From Endotrypanum monterogeii (lineage: Eukaryota > Euglenozoa > Kinetoplastea > Trypanosomatida > Trypanosomatidae), in the NCBI GenBank assembly GCA_000333855.2, contig CM007320.1, positions 3,170,144-3,234,143 on the forward strand: a DNA stretch of 64,000 nucleotides. The letters are read 5' to 3'. Below are positions 1 to 11,334 of this stretch, piece after piece. Under the pieces are notes generated by a model, which was not told the DNA's origin, did no database searches, and worked only from the letters and a program-made list of their open reading frames with translations. Each line of letters opens with the position of its first letter. Within the stretch, counting starts at the first letter, position 1. The translations under genes were made by a program, and so were the position numbers.

Positions 1-1278
1 GTGCAGATATTGACCCTCTTCCCCTTCTCCCTCACAGACACACACACACAGACAAAAAAAAACAAACGTGGAAAAAACGCGAAAGGATGTTGGATAGATA
101 GAGGGAATTAGGGATAAAAACATGCAGACCTATCACAAGGAAGCGTGTACAATCACACCGGTCACCAGCGGCACACACTGCAGCGGTTTTGATTTACAAC
201 AATCACTGGAGGGGGGAATAACGGGGGAAAAATGATGGGCAAAGCGACTTCAAAAGACACACGCACACAAATCGAAAGCCACACTTTCCCCCACAAATAA
301 ATAAATCCGCCGCCGGGGGCCAAAAGCCAAACGGTCCAAATACACGCACGCGAGGGTTGGCAAAGGATTCTATGAGGCGGGGAGGGGAGGGGAGACGAGT
401 TGAGGTGACTGAGTCGGCGATAATAAAAATGAGAGACCAAAACGAACAAACAAACGAACGGAGAAGAGAAAATTGAAAAACAACAACAAAGAAAATACAG
501 TTTGTAGATCAAGTCGACTCAGAACTGATTGCCTACATATAACGATATACACACGTATATTTGATCCCCTATCCCCCTTTCCAGGTTGCCGAAACTACCA
601 CCAGTAGGGTTGCAGGAGATGAGTCAAAGGGTAGTGCGAACCTGGGGGGACGAACGTTTATGTATCGGCACTTGCTTGTTGGCCTCGGTGTGGAGGGTGA
701 GGGGGGGGGGAAGTAGGGTGAGGGGGGGGGAAGTAGAGTGAGGGATCTAGTACAAAAAACTTGAGGGAAGACTTCTGTGATCAGTAAAATAAACAAGTTG
801 ATGCAGAAACAGAAAAGAGAGAAGCAAGCGGTGTCAACAAGTCAGTAATGATATGCCTTACCCTCTTTTTCCCCCCCAAAAAGTCGTGAAAGGAGCTTAA
901 CAAAGAGGATAGAGATACAGTCAGGGAATAGAGGTGCTGGACAGGACAGAGGGGGGGGGGGAGAAAAGGAATAGATTGTACTAATCTTTTTTTTTTTGAA
1001 AATCAAAGGAGGTGGAGGAGACGCGAACGAGGTCGTCTGAGTGCCTAACAGAGCTGCGTACTTAGTGAGGGGAGAAAATGCTGAGGAACAGAGGCAGGTC
1101 CCGAAACGGGGAAATCAGTGGGAGGGGAGAAAAACGAGAAAACAGCAACAACGAACGCACCCCGAACACTTTCGGAAAAGAACAACAAAAGAAAGCCTTA
1201 AGCCAAACTCAAAGTGGAGATAAGTGACAAAATGAAAGAAGAGAACCGGAATGAGGTAATGATTGACGTAATATATAT

Positions 1279-1298
1279 AGAGAGAGAGAGAGAGAGAG
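1279..1298. repeat. (GA)n microsatellite
   Basis: Perfect AG dinucleotide run directly following a short ATATAT stretch; the same TA-then-GA order occurs at 48783-48810. Confidence 0.9.
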
Positions 1299-2063
1299 GA
1301 ATAGATCTTAGGTGCGTCGTGACTCGCGCACGCTACCCCACCACCAAAAAAGATAGGGGAGTGCGTGCTATGCTTGATAATGGTAAAAAAGAATGTTATA
1401 GACGCGTGAGAGAAACGGGGAGGAAAGGAGGGAGCCGAATCTCGAGATCTGAAACTAGAAAAGGATATAAGAAAAATACAGAAAAAGGTGTGCACTTGCA
1501 CGCGAGCAGATACACAGAAAAAAAATACAAGGGGGGATATATAGTGAGGAGAATTCTTCCCTTTTCACGCCTCTGGTAAAGATTCTCAAATGACTTATTC
1601 TCTTGTAATTCCAAAGGAGAGGGAGGAAAAACAAAAACACAGAAAAAATAAAAAGTGAGAAATAATGTCAAGAGACGATTGAGATCACAAAACACAGATC
1701 ACACACATACAGACGTGGAAAAAGCGAGGGTAGGAAAGGCGGGCAGAAAAAGGTTTCTCGAATATGTTTGTTGTCTTTTTTTTTTTTAAGGGTTGAGGTG
1801 TTCGTTGGCTCCTGGAGCACAGCAGACGTCCCAGTGCTGAGATGTGGGGTGGCTGGTGCTGGTGAGAGAGACACACGAAAAAAAAATACAGTAGCAACAA
1901 CGAGCGTCAAAAAAAAAACAGAGGAAGAAAGGAAATATACGACACTTGTAGGGTGGTGTGTGGGGGGGGGGGTAGAAAAATCAAGAACAAGTCACTTTGA
2001 TAAAGTGAGTTTAGGCGCTTTTCAGGGTGATGGTGCCGGCGCCGTATGGACTAGTACGGGGTG

Positions 2064-2085
2064 ATATATATATATATATATATAT
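2064..2085. repeat. (AT)n microsatellite
   Basis: Perfect AT dinucleotide run in the gene-free left region; a second shorter AT-rich stretch follows at about 2142-2160. Confidence 0.9.
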
Positions 2086-2348
2086 TTATATGCAGAGGGT
2101 TCAATTATGAGGTGAAGGCCTTCACTTGGGTTTCCTTTGAGTATATATATAAATATATATTTTCTCCTTTCTCTCACTATCCCCACTAATGAAGATGTGT
2201 GGTTATTTGATTCAGATGTCACTTGATCTTTTTTAATGAGTTCTCAGTCAGGAGAGTGATGTTGCGATGAAGAGGGGAGGGAGGGAGGGGGGGGGGGGAA
2301 GGGTGTTGGGAGACAAGAAGCGAGACGACAGTACTGGCCCTTGTGCAG

Positions 2349-2368
2349 CACACACACACACACACACA
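2349..2368. repeat. (CA)n microsatellite
   Basis: Perfect CA dinucleotide run on the plus strand within the gene-free left region. Confidence 0.9.
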
Positions 2369-4832
2369 AAAAGGAAAAACAAAACGCACACAGGACTAAA
2401 GAGGCCGAGAATAAAAAAAAAAAACAGGGAGAGGAAGCCAGACGATAATGATTTTTACCTTCTTTTGAGTAATTCACTGCGGCAACACTGCTACCACCAG
2501 CTATTGTTGTCGCTGATACTGAAGCCGAGAATCAAAATAGAGAATGGATAAAAGCAGTAGCTCAATGAAAAAAAAAATAGGAAAGGAAAGGCAAGGAAGA
2601 AGGGGATGTGTGCCTAAACACTGTATTCTTACGGTATCACGGCGCGCCAATGGGAAAACTTCGAGGAGGCCCAACAGGAAACGTTAATGAGACGAAGGTA
2701 GGTGCGGAAGGATCCACAGGAATTCTGAATGCGGTAAAAAGGCGAGAAGAAGTAAAGAAAAAAAGCGATTTTTTACGGGAAAATATTCATGCGCTTAGTT
2801 TGTCACCGTGCACAAAATGAAAATTGGATTTTGAAGTAGGTAGAATCCATAAAAGAGAACAAAATGAAATGTTTCAGCTCCTTCCCTGCTTTTTCTTTCT
2901 CACTTGTGTGTCTGTAGGAGAGGAGAGGAGGAAGGCGGATTGTTCCCGGCGCGTGTTAGCTTTAAACCACTATTCCTTTCTTCTGGTATGTGTTCGAGAG
3001 GGTGGTTATTTCTTCACTGCTCGTCTTTTCTTCTCTGCCTGGTTCTTTACGTCCCTCCAATTTGTTTTTTTTCCCTATGCTTCTTTTTTGTTTTGTTTCT
3101 GTTACCTTTGATATTTGAAGAGACCGACCAGAGATAGTTGGAGGGTCGATATGGGGAGGGGAGAGGAGCGGTAGCTGGGAAACACGAGAGACAAGTGAAG
3201 CACTGCACTGCAATAAGCGTTGGGCACAGATACAATAGTGGTAGAGGAGTTTGTTGCAGTCCTATAGACAGCAGCCCTACTCCTTTTCCGTTGTTCTCGG
3301 TGCGTCTGTTCTCCCTGAAAGTTTCTTACGAAGGGAAAAAAAAGGAAAAGAAAAAAAATATAGGGATGTATACGAGCTCAAAAATACACAGCTAAAAAGG
3401 TTGCGCACACCTCCCCCGTCCCCCTTGGCGGGTGTAGTCGCACGTGCGAGTTGAAAAAGATATGAGGTGGAAGTTACTTGCTTTTTTCTTTCTTTTTTTA
3501 AATTCGTTTCCCCGAGTTCTCTCTACTCTTCTTTCGAATGGAGCGGCTTGGCCCCTCTTTTTTTTTTTAAAGCAAAGAAAATCAGCGGTGATGGCGACTT
3601 GCACTAGTAATCTTTTGCTTGATACAGACGGGGAAGGGGGGGGGCGGGGACACGCGACGTAGCGACGTCAGCCGAACCGTTTCAGCGCTGTCAGTCAGCG
3701 GAGAAACCTTTCTCCCCACAAAACCACTCGCACCAATATTTTAGATCTGAAGAGTTCAGCCGATCAAAGCGCACTCAGCAGTAAGGGGGAGAGGGGGGAG
3801 GGAGGGACAGAAAGGAAAAAAAAGGTTACCAAAGCAACAGCAGTGAAGACGGTTGAAGACAAGTAACTGCAGGTAACCATGCGAAGAAAAGATGATCAAT
3901 CCACTAGAAAGATTGCCACTCGCCTTCCCTCAAAGTCGAAAAACACGCACCTAGGAAGCCTAACAGCACAATAAATAGATGGTTAAGATCCTACGGGGTA
4001 CTCAGACGACACGAGAGGACAGGGAAAGCACAACGCACACGCTCAACCTCACTGGGAAGCAAGCGTGCTCTCACGCACACGGGAGAAAACAACAAAAAGG
4101 GGAAAAAAATAAAGCGGTATGCAAATAATTCAACAGACAAAAGGAAAAAAAGAGAAAGGGTTAATATCAGAGCAAAAGGTGCGATACGACGAAAATAAGA
4201 GGGCAGTAGCCACACACGCACGCGCGCAGATACACGAAAGGGACTCGAAGTTGTGACTGAAATAGGGGAGCGACGAAGTGCAACAACAAAAAAAAGATCG
4301 AAGAGGGAACAACAACCGGAGGCAAAAAATGAAGGGGAGAAAAAACGAAAATATAATAGCCCAAAGAGAAACCAAAAAAAGTAGCGCGCAAGTGGGGGAG
4401 GGGGCTGGGGGCAGCGGTCACCCGACACAAGTAAATGCGGAGAAGGTGTTTAGTATTATATGAAAGACAGGCAAATATGGTGAAATTTGTGTTAGTTTTT
4501 TTTTAGTTTTTTTTTTTTTTTGCGAGAGGATGAGTGGGCTTGGCGACGTTCGATATAAAAAGAAAGAGGAGATTGGTTTAGTAGTATTTCACCCTTACCA
4601 GATCCTGAATAGATTGCTTTGATTGCCGTGTTTCAAACTGAGGAAACAGCAAAACACAAAAGAAACGCACCAAAGAAAAAAAAACCCAAGTTATATACAC
4701 ATGAGTTCAGAGTACTTGTGCACCCATAATAGTGTAAGAGACCGGACAAAAAGAAAATCTCAAGTCAATAACGACTGTCACAGGGCGAAACAGAGAGAGT
4801 ACGTGTTTCTGTTGAAGGGGTTGAATAATATA

Positions 4833-4857
4833 ACACACACACACACACACACACACA
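4833..4857. repeat. (AC)n microsatellite
   Basis: Perfect AC dinucleotide run on the plus strand within the gene-free left region. Confidence 0.9.
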
Positions 4858-6030
4858 GTCCTTCCGAAGCACAGAAAATATTCTCGAATTTGTGTGGCGT
4901 TGTTGAACGTTTTTCGCTTTCGAAGCTTCGATATTTCCTCTTTTCTCCCGCTTCTCTCCTTTAACCCTTTTGTTCCCGCTGTGGTTTTGCTTCGAATTCG
5001 TCTTTTTTTTTTGTGTGTGTTGGTGTACTTTCCCCCCACCGTAAACAAAAAAAATTGAAAAAAAAATCTTCACTCGTGTCCGCTCTGCACCAAAGGAAGC
5101 GTGAGAAAAAAAAATAAAGAACTACTCGACAACGGAAACACGCGGAAAGCAAAGTGAGGTGGGAGGGAGACGCTCATAAAGACGAGCCAAAAAAAAAAAA
5201 AAAGACTGCGGTGATGTGTTCCTCCCTACTTATACTCCTTGCTACGGAAAAAAAAACTCGCCGCTTTTACGGGTGGTGGTACGCGTGTATCAAAAGTATG
5301 GACCAAGACAAAACCGCACAGACAAGCTCCCCGAACGCTCGAAAAAAAAAAAAAGGATTGACTTTCCGATGAGGTGCACAAAACAAGGCAAGCAGGAAAG
5401 GGAATCACCAAACCGAATAGGGAGGCTTTGGATGGAGAGGGAGAAGATGAAGCTAGGAGAGCGTGGGCGCCACACACAAACAGCGGGGGTATGTGCTTGA
5501 AAATGTTTAATCAAAGGGCCCTTTTGGTGTATCGGAAACACACGTACAAGGAGAGGAACAAATGCAAGCACCCGCGCGTGCCCTATCAACGACTAACGGA
5601 CAGGGAGGAAAAGAAACGAACGCGCGAAACAACGGAAGAGCAAGTAACTAGTCACCGTCAATGAACTCAGGGGAGTGGGGAATGACGAACAAGACTTAAC
5701 GCAAGCCCATGCCACGATACCCAAACGTCTGCAAAGGAAGCAGAATCCCAACAAACAAACCAATAAAGAGCTGAGAAAGACGGAGTGAAAAATATAGAAT
5801 ACGTTGACAAGAGAGGAGGCACAGAAAAAGACGGCAAAAAAAAAAAGGTAGAGAAAAAAAATATGACTGGGGAGGGGAGCGTGGTGTAGAAAGGAGACTC
5901 ACGTCCGCACAGACGTACACCTACGCTTCAATTTTCTTCACTGATCGAAAGGTTGCAAAGTTTTTGGATAGTGATACTTGGCGCGAGAGAGTCTGTAGAA
6001 AAAGGGGAGAAACGGAGTGTCAGCCACAAG

Positions 6031-6057
<27 letters not shown>
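6031..6057. repeat. (AT)n microsatellite
   Basis: Perfect AT run of 27 bases followed by an AAATAAATAAA stretch; one of the longest TA tracts in the window. Confidence 0.9.
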
Positions 6058-6067
<10 letters not shown>

Positions 6068-6944
6068 GATATGTAAAGATGTATGTATATGTGTATATAA
6101 AGATGTCGGGGAAAAATGTGGGATGAAAAGGGCACGGAATCCAAAGGAGACGGCGAAAAGCGCTGATGGCAAGGGATTAGAGTGATTTGGGTAGATGAAA
6201 GGCGTCCGTTAAATGAAAAACAAACACGATGCAGGGAGGGGTACAAGCAAACCAAGAAAGCATAAACGAAAAAAAAAACAGCTTTTTCTATAATACCCAC
6301 AGACACCAAAGAAAAAAATTAAAAAAATGAAATCGAGTTACAGAAAGATACAGTAGAAATAAACAAGGGAATTCGCCAGGATCCTCTGAGCACGTTCAAC
6401 GTATGGCGTGAGCCAGGACGTGTGTGTCTGTCTGTGTGTGCGGTGTGCTTACTAGGAAAAGAGGAAGAATAGTCAGGAGTAGGGTTGGCTACTCAGAGAC
6501 AAAAATAGGACACACACACAGACACAAAAGGGGGGAGGGGGACAATAACTCGTGTCGATTCTTCACAAGGTGAGCACCGTGAGCAGAACCACTACGCAAG
6601 GAAGAGACGAAAACGGAGAACAGCCTTGCTGAAAGGAGTGCTCACTTCTGCGTGCGGTAGGGGAGGGGGAGGGTAAAGGACAAACTGGACCCAAGCGAAA
6701 AGAAGGGGGGAGAGGGGATATATGGACTTACACAAAACGGAGCAAACAAACAGGCAAATATGAAAAAAAAAACAAAAAGGTGAGACACACCCACAACCAT
6801 AACCAATTTCAGTTTTCCCCTGGTTGAACTTTAACCCCCCACACAAAAAAAAACTAGAACAAAGCGGAAAAATACGTTTTTGTTCTTCTTTTCAGCTTTT
6901 CCCCGACGGGTGTGAATTCTCTCTGCCCTTCTATCCCTCTGTCA

Positions 6945-6962
6945 ATATATATATATATATAT
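6945..6962. repeat. (AT)n microsatellite
   Basis: Perfect AT run, followed on the plus strand by a GT-rich stretch to about 6986. Confidence 0.9.
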
Positions 6963-8025
6963 GTAGTGTATATGTGCGTGTGTGTGGATGTAGTATCTGT
7001 ATGCTCCTTCCCTACAGCAAACAGGAATCCAAGCGGACCTTCAACACCTTTCCACACTTTCAGCTCTCTTGTCTGTTTCTTTTGCTCAACTTTGCGTAAT
7101 CGTTTTGTTTCCCCAGTTGGTGTGTATGTGTGTGCTTCAGGTCGCGCCCACGTGTCTGATAGAAGCTGCTCCAGCGCTGTGGAAAGTCTGCTTTCTGTTT
7201 GCTGAGATGAGACGGCGGCAGGCATAAAAATCCACAAGGATATGTTCTCGGTATCCTACCTTTTCTGTGTGTGGGTTTGCATATAAGCTTCCGTGGACGT
7301 TCAGATCCCCGCTCACGTGTACAGATGCAGAGAAAAGAGAAGCAGCAGGGGAGACGAGGAACAAGGTTCAATATAAGACCACAACTAGAGCAACAGGGTT
7401 TGTGCGTATGTGTGGGGTGAGGGAGGAGGAGGAGGAAGGGGGAGGCAGTATGCAAGGTGTGCCCAAATGTGGTGATGTGGAGGGGAAAGGCGCGCTATAG
7501 AAAGTAGAGGGTCCGCGGTTCTAGAGTGGTTGTTGAGACCAGCGCAGAATCGGGTGAGTGGGTCTTGCAACTTGTGTGTCAGTGTTTCTCTACTCTTTCA
7601 GTGTGTCTGGGAAGAAAAGCACTGACTCCTGGAGATTCGTACATTGGCGTCATGTAGCAGCGAGGCGTACGAAGGAGGGGGGGGGGGGGGAGCATAGGGA
7701 AGAGGAAACACAGGGGGGAGATAGACGGGCGAGCTTGGGGGTTCTGTGGACAAGACGAACGCAGACGAGGGGTGGCAAAGACCCCCTTCCCCACGCTTGC
7801 AACAAAATTATCTGCGTGTGCTGGTGAGCACCTACGAGTACATTCAAGCCCGCATCAGTCGGTGATGCCTCAGCGAGGAACGGTCCTCAATTTCGCACGC
7901 GGCCGCTCCACGGGGAAATTGTGAGGAACCGATTCGTGCAGTCGAGAGGGAGCGAGGTTTGTGAATGAAAACCACACCCCAACAGGTTGCAGCGGCTTGC
8001 ATCAATTCACCGGGTGTAGCATCTG

Positions 8026-8051
8026 CAAACAAACAAACAAACAAACAAACA
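8026..8051. repeat. (AAAC)n tetranucleotide repeat
   Basis: About six to seven uninterrupted AAAC units followed by a poly-A run, roughly 260 bp downstream of the stop codon of the leftmost gene, so probably in its 3' untranslated region. Confidence 0.9.
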
Positions 8052-8197
8052 AAAAAAAAAGAAATAAAGTGGGTAACTGTTACCCTCACAGGTGCAATGA
8101 ACACTGAGAGTAAGGAAACTATGGCAGGGAGGAATACAGCAGAGAGTAGCAGGCGCCTCGAGCTGACGCTGGGGAGTCGAACAAAGAATAACACACA

Positions 8198-8217
8198 ATC
8201 ATCATCATCATCATCAT
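8198..8217. repeat. (ATC)n trinucleotide repeat
   Basis: Six to seven perfect ATC/CAT units about 100 bp past the stop of the gene at 8313-9200. It does not lie in a supported coding frame. Confidence 0.85.
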
Positions 8218-8312
8218 AAATAAACAGAGTGATCTGGCAAATTGGCTGAGAGATGCACAAGGAACTCTTCCAGTGGGAGGGGAGGGGCACTTAGGGAAAT
8301 AGGTGTGGACAG

Positions 8313-9200
8313 TTAGCGAGCGCAGCCTTTACTGCCCACCAGCCAAGTCGTCATCTCTTGCAGAAGATCGAGCAGCCGTTGCCGCTGTAGTTCTAATCGA
8401 CCCTCCGCGACTTCGTCTTCTCGATGAGCTGAGCTTCCGCGTGAAGGAGTGGAGTAGTTCAACACACCTTGAAAGCCAGTGTATAATTCCCACCAAACAG
8501 CATCATTGGGGGATGGAAACCCAGCATCCTTTTCATTTTTTTCTTTTTCTTGCTGAGGCACGTGAGGGAAAAGAGAGCGGGCTGTTGCAACAGAGAACCT
8601 ACTTAGCTCAGCGTCTTGGGGATCCTGCGACATATGGGCGACTTGATGCATAGTGCGTATCGCCTCGCACACCGACCTCGCTATTTCACGGTGAGTTTCC
8701 CGCTTCCGGTGCGCGTTCTGTGCCCTACTGTTGATGGTGGCGGAAAGCTGCATGACTTTACCCGTAACGCGCTGAAGTTTTGAGGACATGGTTAGTACCA
8801 CAGTGTCGCTGACACACCGTTCAAGCGAGGAGAAGGTCGTTGAGAGACCGACACTATGGAAAATGTTTTTGGCTTCCAATGCCGTGCACCAGGAGCTCAG
8901 GAGCTCGCACTGGGGTGCAGAGGTGTCATTCGCTATTTCTGCCGTTGCGTGCGCCGCCGCACCGCGTTCCACTGGCTGGTGCATCGCCGGAGATTCCATG
9001 GTCTCTACGGTTTCATTCGGTATCGTTGAGGCGCGCATGAGGTCGATAGCACCTGCAGACATGGAAGACAGAACCCCCTCAAGCTTCGCCAACTCGGCGC
9101 AAGACTGCTCTGTCTGTCGCAGAGTCGCACAGAGTCGCGCAACAGCGCGCCCTGCAGGCGTCGTTTCGGTGAACGAGGACGAAGAGGTTTCTTTGTGCAT
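8313..9200 (-). CDS. hypothetical protein, helical, function unknown
   Basis: A 295-residue protein I do not recognise. The frame is open to 9377, but the extension has no ATG and runs through an (AT)n repeat, so ATG 9200 (protein begins MHKETSSSS) is the start. A purine-rich plus-strand stretch at about 9294-9326 supplies the polypyrimidine tract expected before it. The product is Ser/Ala/Glu-rich with predicted helices around residues 20-60, 120-200 and 255-290; no membrane segment, signal peptide or catalytic motif is visible. It is the last gene of the array before 8.3 kb without genes. Its composition is unlike the low-complexity spacer translations, which supports it being real. A seven-codon uORF (9245-9265) precedes it. 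Confidence 0.6.
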   Translation of the reverse strand: MHKETSSSSFTETTPAGRAVARLCATLRQTEQSCAELAKLEGVLSSMSAGAIDLMRASTIPNETVETMESPAMHQPVERGAAAHATAEIANDTSAPQCELLSSWCTALEAKNIFHSVGLSTTFSSLERCVSDTVVLTMSSKLQRVTGKVMQLSATINSRAQNAHRKRETHREIARSVCEAIRTMHQVAHMSQDPQDAELSRFSVATARSLFPHVPQQEKEKNEKDAGFPSPNDAVWWELYTGFQGVLNYSTPSRGSSAHREDEVAEGRLELQRQRLLDLLQEMTTWLVGSKGCAR

Positions 9201-9244
9201 GAGTGATGGGTAGCTGTTAACAGTCAAACGTCGGAGACAAGTTT

Positions 9245-9265
9245 TTAATAAATGATGGCCGCCAT
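9245..9265 (-). promoter_or_regulatory. short upstream ORF (MAAIIY)
   Basis: ATG at 9265 opens a six-residue ORF ending in TAA at 9245, 45 nt before the main ATG at 9200 and in a different frame. It lies downstream of the likely splice acceptor, so it could be in the mature 5' leader. Confidence 0.35.
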
Positions 9266-9332
9266 CCTGCAGAGTGTGGTCTTGAGGCGCGCACGGGGAA
9301 GAATTCAACGGGGTGGAGAGAAAAAGTAATAC

Positions 9333-9350
9333 ATATATATATATATATAT
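9333..9350. repeat. (AT)n microsatellite
   Basis: Perfect AT run about 130 bp upstream of ATG 9200, adjacent to the purine-rich tract that should act as the polypyrimidine tract on the RNA strand. Confidence 0.9.
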
Positions 9351-10242
9351 AAAGAATTTGTATTTGGCAACATGCAAAGCAGATGTGCATGATAATTCAT
9401 ACCTTCACTGAGTGAGGATGCACAGCTAGCGCGCCCCATGGTAGTAGCAGAGGTCATTGACTTCAGCCACACTAAACAGGAAATGCTTGTAGGCGGCAAT
9501 GGAAAAACAAAAAGTTTACGAGGCACTCGGAGCGGAGGGTGCGGTGGTGACTTGTCGCTCGAGGATTGATTGACGAAGAACGTGCTGAGAAAGAGTCTTT
9601 ACCCTCTCCCTCTTTTTTTTTTTTTACCCCGGTGTGTGCTTTTATTTGCTTCAGAATCATAATGAGGACCAGAGATACTCGAAGGCTAACGAGGGCTCTT
9701 ACGAAGAGGGACATCGAAAAGAAAAACACAGTCCCCAGTCATCGAGAAATCAGAGGAGAGGGGGTCTACCAGATCGAGTATCGACGATGTTGGTAGAAGG
9801 GAAAAGGTAGTTGGGAAACCAATCCCCCCCCAAATCCGAAATTGGTATGCGCTCACCACTTCACCCGACTCTGTGAAAAGGCACCGTCAGTTGGCGACAG
9901 GTGTATCACCTCTCACCCAAGTTATGTGATGTGAAAATAAGAGGAATCACAAGGGGTCTGTGCAGCCTCCACCTCCGGTTTAAGAGTAAAATTTGGTGTG
10001 AGTGAGACCCCTTCCCGCACACACAGACACATAGAAAAGATTTGGGAAGCTTGCATGCAGTCCCATACACATGTATATAGATTGTGTATATGAGCAATGC
10101 GCACATGCGTACAAGTACAGAAGGGACAAGAGAGAGACAGACAGACACACACACAATCAAAGAATGCATGCAATTGTTACCTGTTATGCTGGAAAAGGGT
10201 ATTATCGGGGTTTGCTTGTTCCAAGGAAGAGAATCTTCGACT

Positions 10243-11334
10243 CTACAGGCACACGAGCGTTTGTCGATTGAGGTACATGGTGGTGCAATTATAGAAGTGG
10301 GTAATGGCTGCACCCAGTACACACATATGCCATATTTGATGACTTGAAAAGTAAATATCAAACGTGCCTGGCGAAAACGCCTCTGGGATCCGGAAGACGT
10401 AGATGAAGACACCCACACCGTACAGGGATAACATCAGCAGCAGCCCTTTCACATATGGGGCGCTGATAGCTAAAGGAATCATTTGTGTAATGTGAATTGT
10501 GGGAATGATCCCCGATCCAGCCATGCAGACGTAGAAGATGATCTTCTTTGTTGCGAATGCCTCTGAGGTCCAGTGGCGGAAGAAGGGCCCAATCAAACCC
10601 ACCACCCCAAATATGCCTATCATGGACAAGTAGGCGTTGCGCCACTCCGGGGCACAGCTCATTGTGTAGAAGCAGAAGGGGAGAAAGGAGCCGACGACGA
10701 GAAAGGTGATTCCGTAGTAGTCGAGGGCGTGCATGCGATGATAGAGATCTTCACTCATGTGGCACAAAAACGTGTGAAAGCACGCACTAAAGAGAAGACA
10801 CATGACACAGGCAAAAGAAAACGTCCCAAATATGATAAAAGGCAACGCGGTGCGTTCGTTATCGACCAGGAAGGGGATTGCTGTGCGACTCTCCCGGTGA
10901 AAAACGTTACCCGCAAAATACTCTGGGATAATGTGCTGTGTGAAAAGCTGAGTGATTATCCCCAGAAACACAAAGACGCCGATGAGGTGAGTCCAGATAT
11001 TGATCGTTTCATTATGCATACAAAGCAGACTTTTGATGCACTGCTTCCCTGTGTAGTACGCGCGATACCCACGTAGTATGTACACGTTTTCGCGTAGGTA
11101 TATTGGCACATCTTTGATCACGTAGAGGGGCAATGATGCGCTGTCATTATACGGCTTCGCGTGCTCGCAGTTGGCTTTCTTTTGAGCATGCCGAATTTTA
11201 TGTGCCTTTGTCGTGTCGGAAGCGTTAAGGGCATCAGAGACGCCGTTCTTCGCCGTCGATGATGACCGGTTGCTGCGAGTTCGATGCGGAGAAGCCGACT
11301 TTGACGCAGTCTTTGAGTTCTTGCGAGACGACAT
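10243..11334 (-). CDS. PAQR family (adiponectin receptor/hemolysin III-like) membrane protein
   Basis: A 363-residue seven-helix membrane protein of the PAQR family. The first 75 residues are basic, Ser-rich and cytosolic. The PAQR signature HNETINIW is at 107-114, followed by a first membrane helix (about 114-134). The zinc-site residues typical of the family are present: S183 and H187 (SxxxH), D205, and H332 with H336 in SHQxxH. PG-FD precedes the last motif (322-326). Family members act as receptors or as hydrolases on ceramide-like lipids; which applies here cannot be read from sequence. Start is ATG 11334, after a clear pyrimidine-rich sense tract (11381-11448) and a CTGCTAG acceptor near 11360. 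It is paralogous to the next gene upstream (14497-16047). Confidence 0.9.
   Translation of the reverse strand: MSSRKNSKTASKSASPHRTRSNRSSSTAKNGVSDALNASDTTKAHKIRHAQKKANCEHAKPYNDSASLPLYVIKDVPIYLRENVYILRGYRAYYTGKQCIKSLLCMHNETINIWTHLIGVFVFLGIITQLFTQHIIPEYFAGNVFHRESRTAIPFLVDNERTALPFIIFGTFSFACVMCLLFSACFHTFLCHMSEDLYHRMHALDYYGITFLVVGSFLPFCFYTMSCAPEWRNAYLSMIGIFGVVGLIGPFFRHWTSEAFATKKIIFYVCMAGSGIIPTIHITQMIPLAISAPYVKGLLLMLSLYGVGVFIYVFRIPEAFSPGTFDIYFSSHQIWHMCVLGAAITHFYNCTTMYLNRQTLVCL

Larger units (their letters stand above)
1..8312. other. gene-free, low-complexity region
   Basis: I find no credible gene in these 8.3 kb. The longest open frames are about 150 codons and consist of low-complexity translations (F/S/L/P/C-rich or K/R/E-rich), as expected from purine or pyrimidine runs. 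The plus strand is strongly purine-rich from 1 to about 2400, with shorter pyrimidine-rich plus-strand patches near 2870-3110, 3480-3570, 4495-4520, 4900-5000 and 6880-7100. It holds (GA)n at 1279-1298, (AT)n at 2064-2085, 6031-6057 and 6945-6962, (CA)n at 2349-2368 and 4833-4857, (ACAA)n at 8026-8051, a CAT/ATC trinucleotide run at 8198-8217, and many poly-G tracts. No telomeric TTAGGG array, spliced-leader sequence or tRNA was seen. All genes to the right are transcribed towards this region, so it could be the end of a transcription unit, a strand-switch region, or just a very long 3' flank. Confidence 0.6.
9201..10242. other. intercistronic spacer
   Basis: Non-coding spacer between the PAQR gene on the right and the unknown gene on the left. 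It contains (AT)n at 9333-9350, a T-run at about 9609-9623, a C-run near 9823-9830 and scattered CA-rich stretches near 10020 and 10140-10155. Open frames here are shadows or low complexity. It should hold the 3' UTR of the PAQR gene and the acceptor of the downstream gene. Confidence 0.6.

Noticed and set aside
8026..8051. AAAC repeat considered as a CRISPR-like array
   Set aside because: It is a simple tetranucleotide repeat without spacers, in a eukaryotic genome.
8788..9213. 141-codon plus-strand open frame
   Set aside because: It is the antisense shadow of the minus-strand gene at 8313-9200 and has no acceptor on the plus strand.
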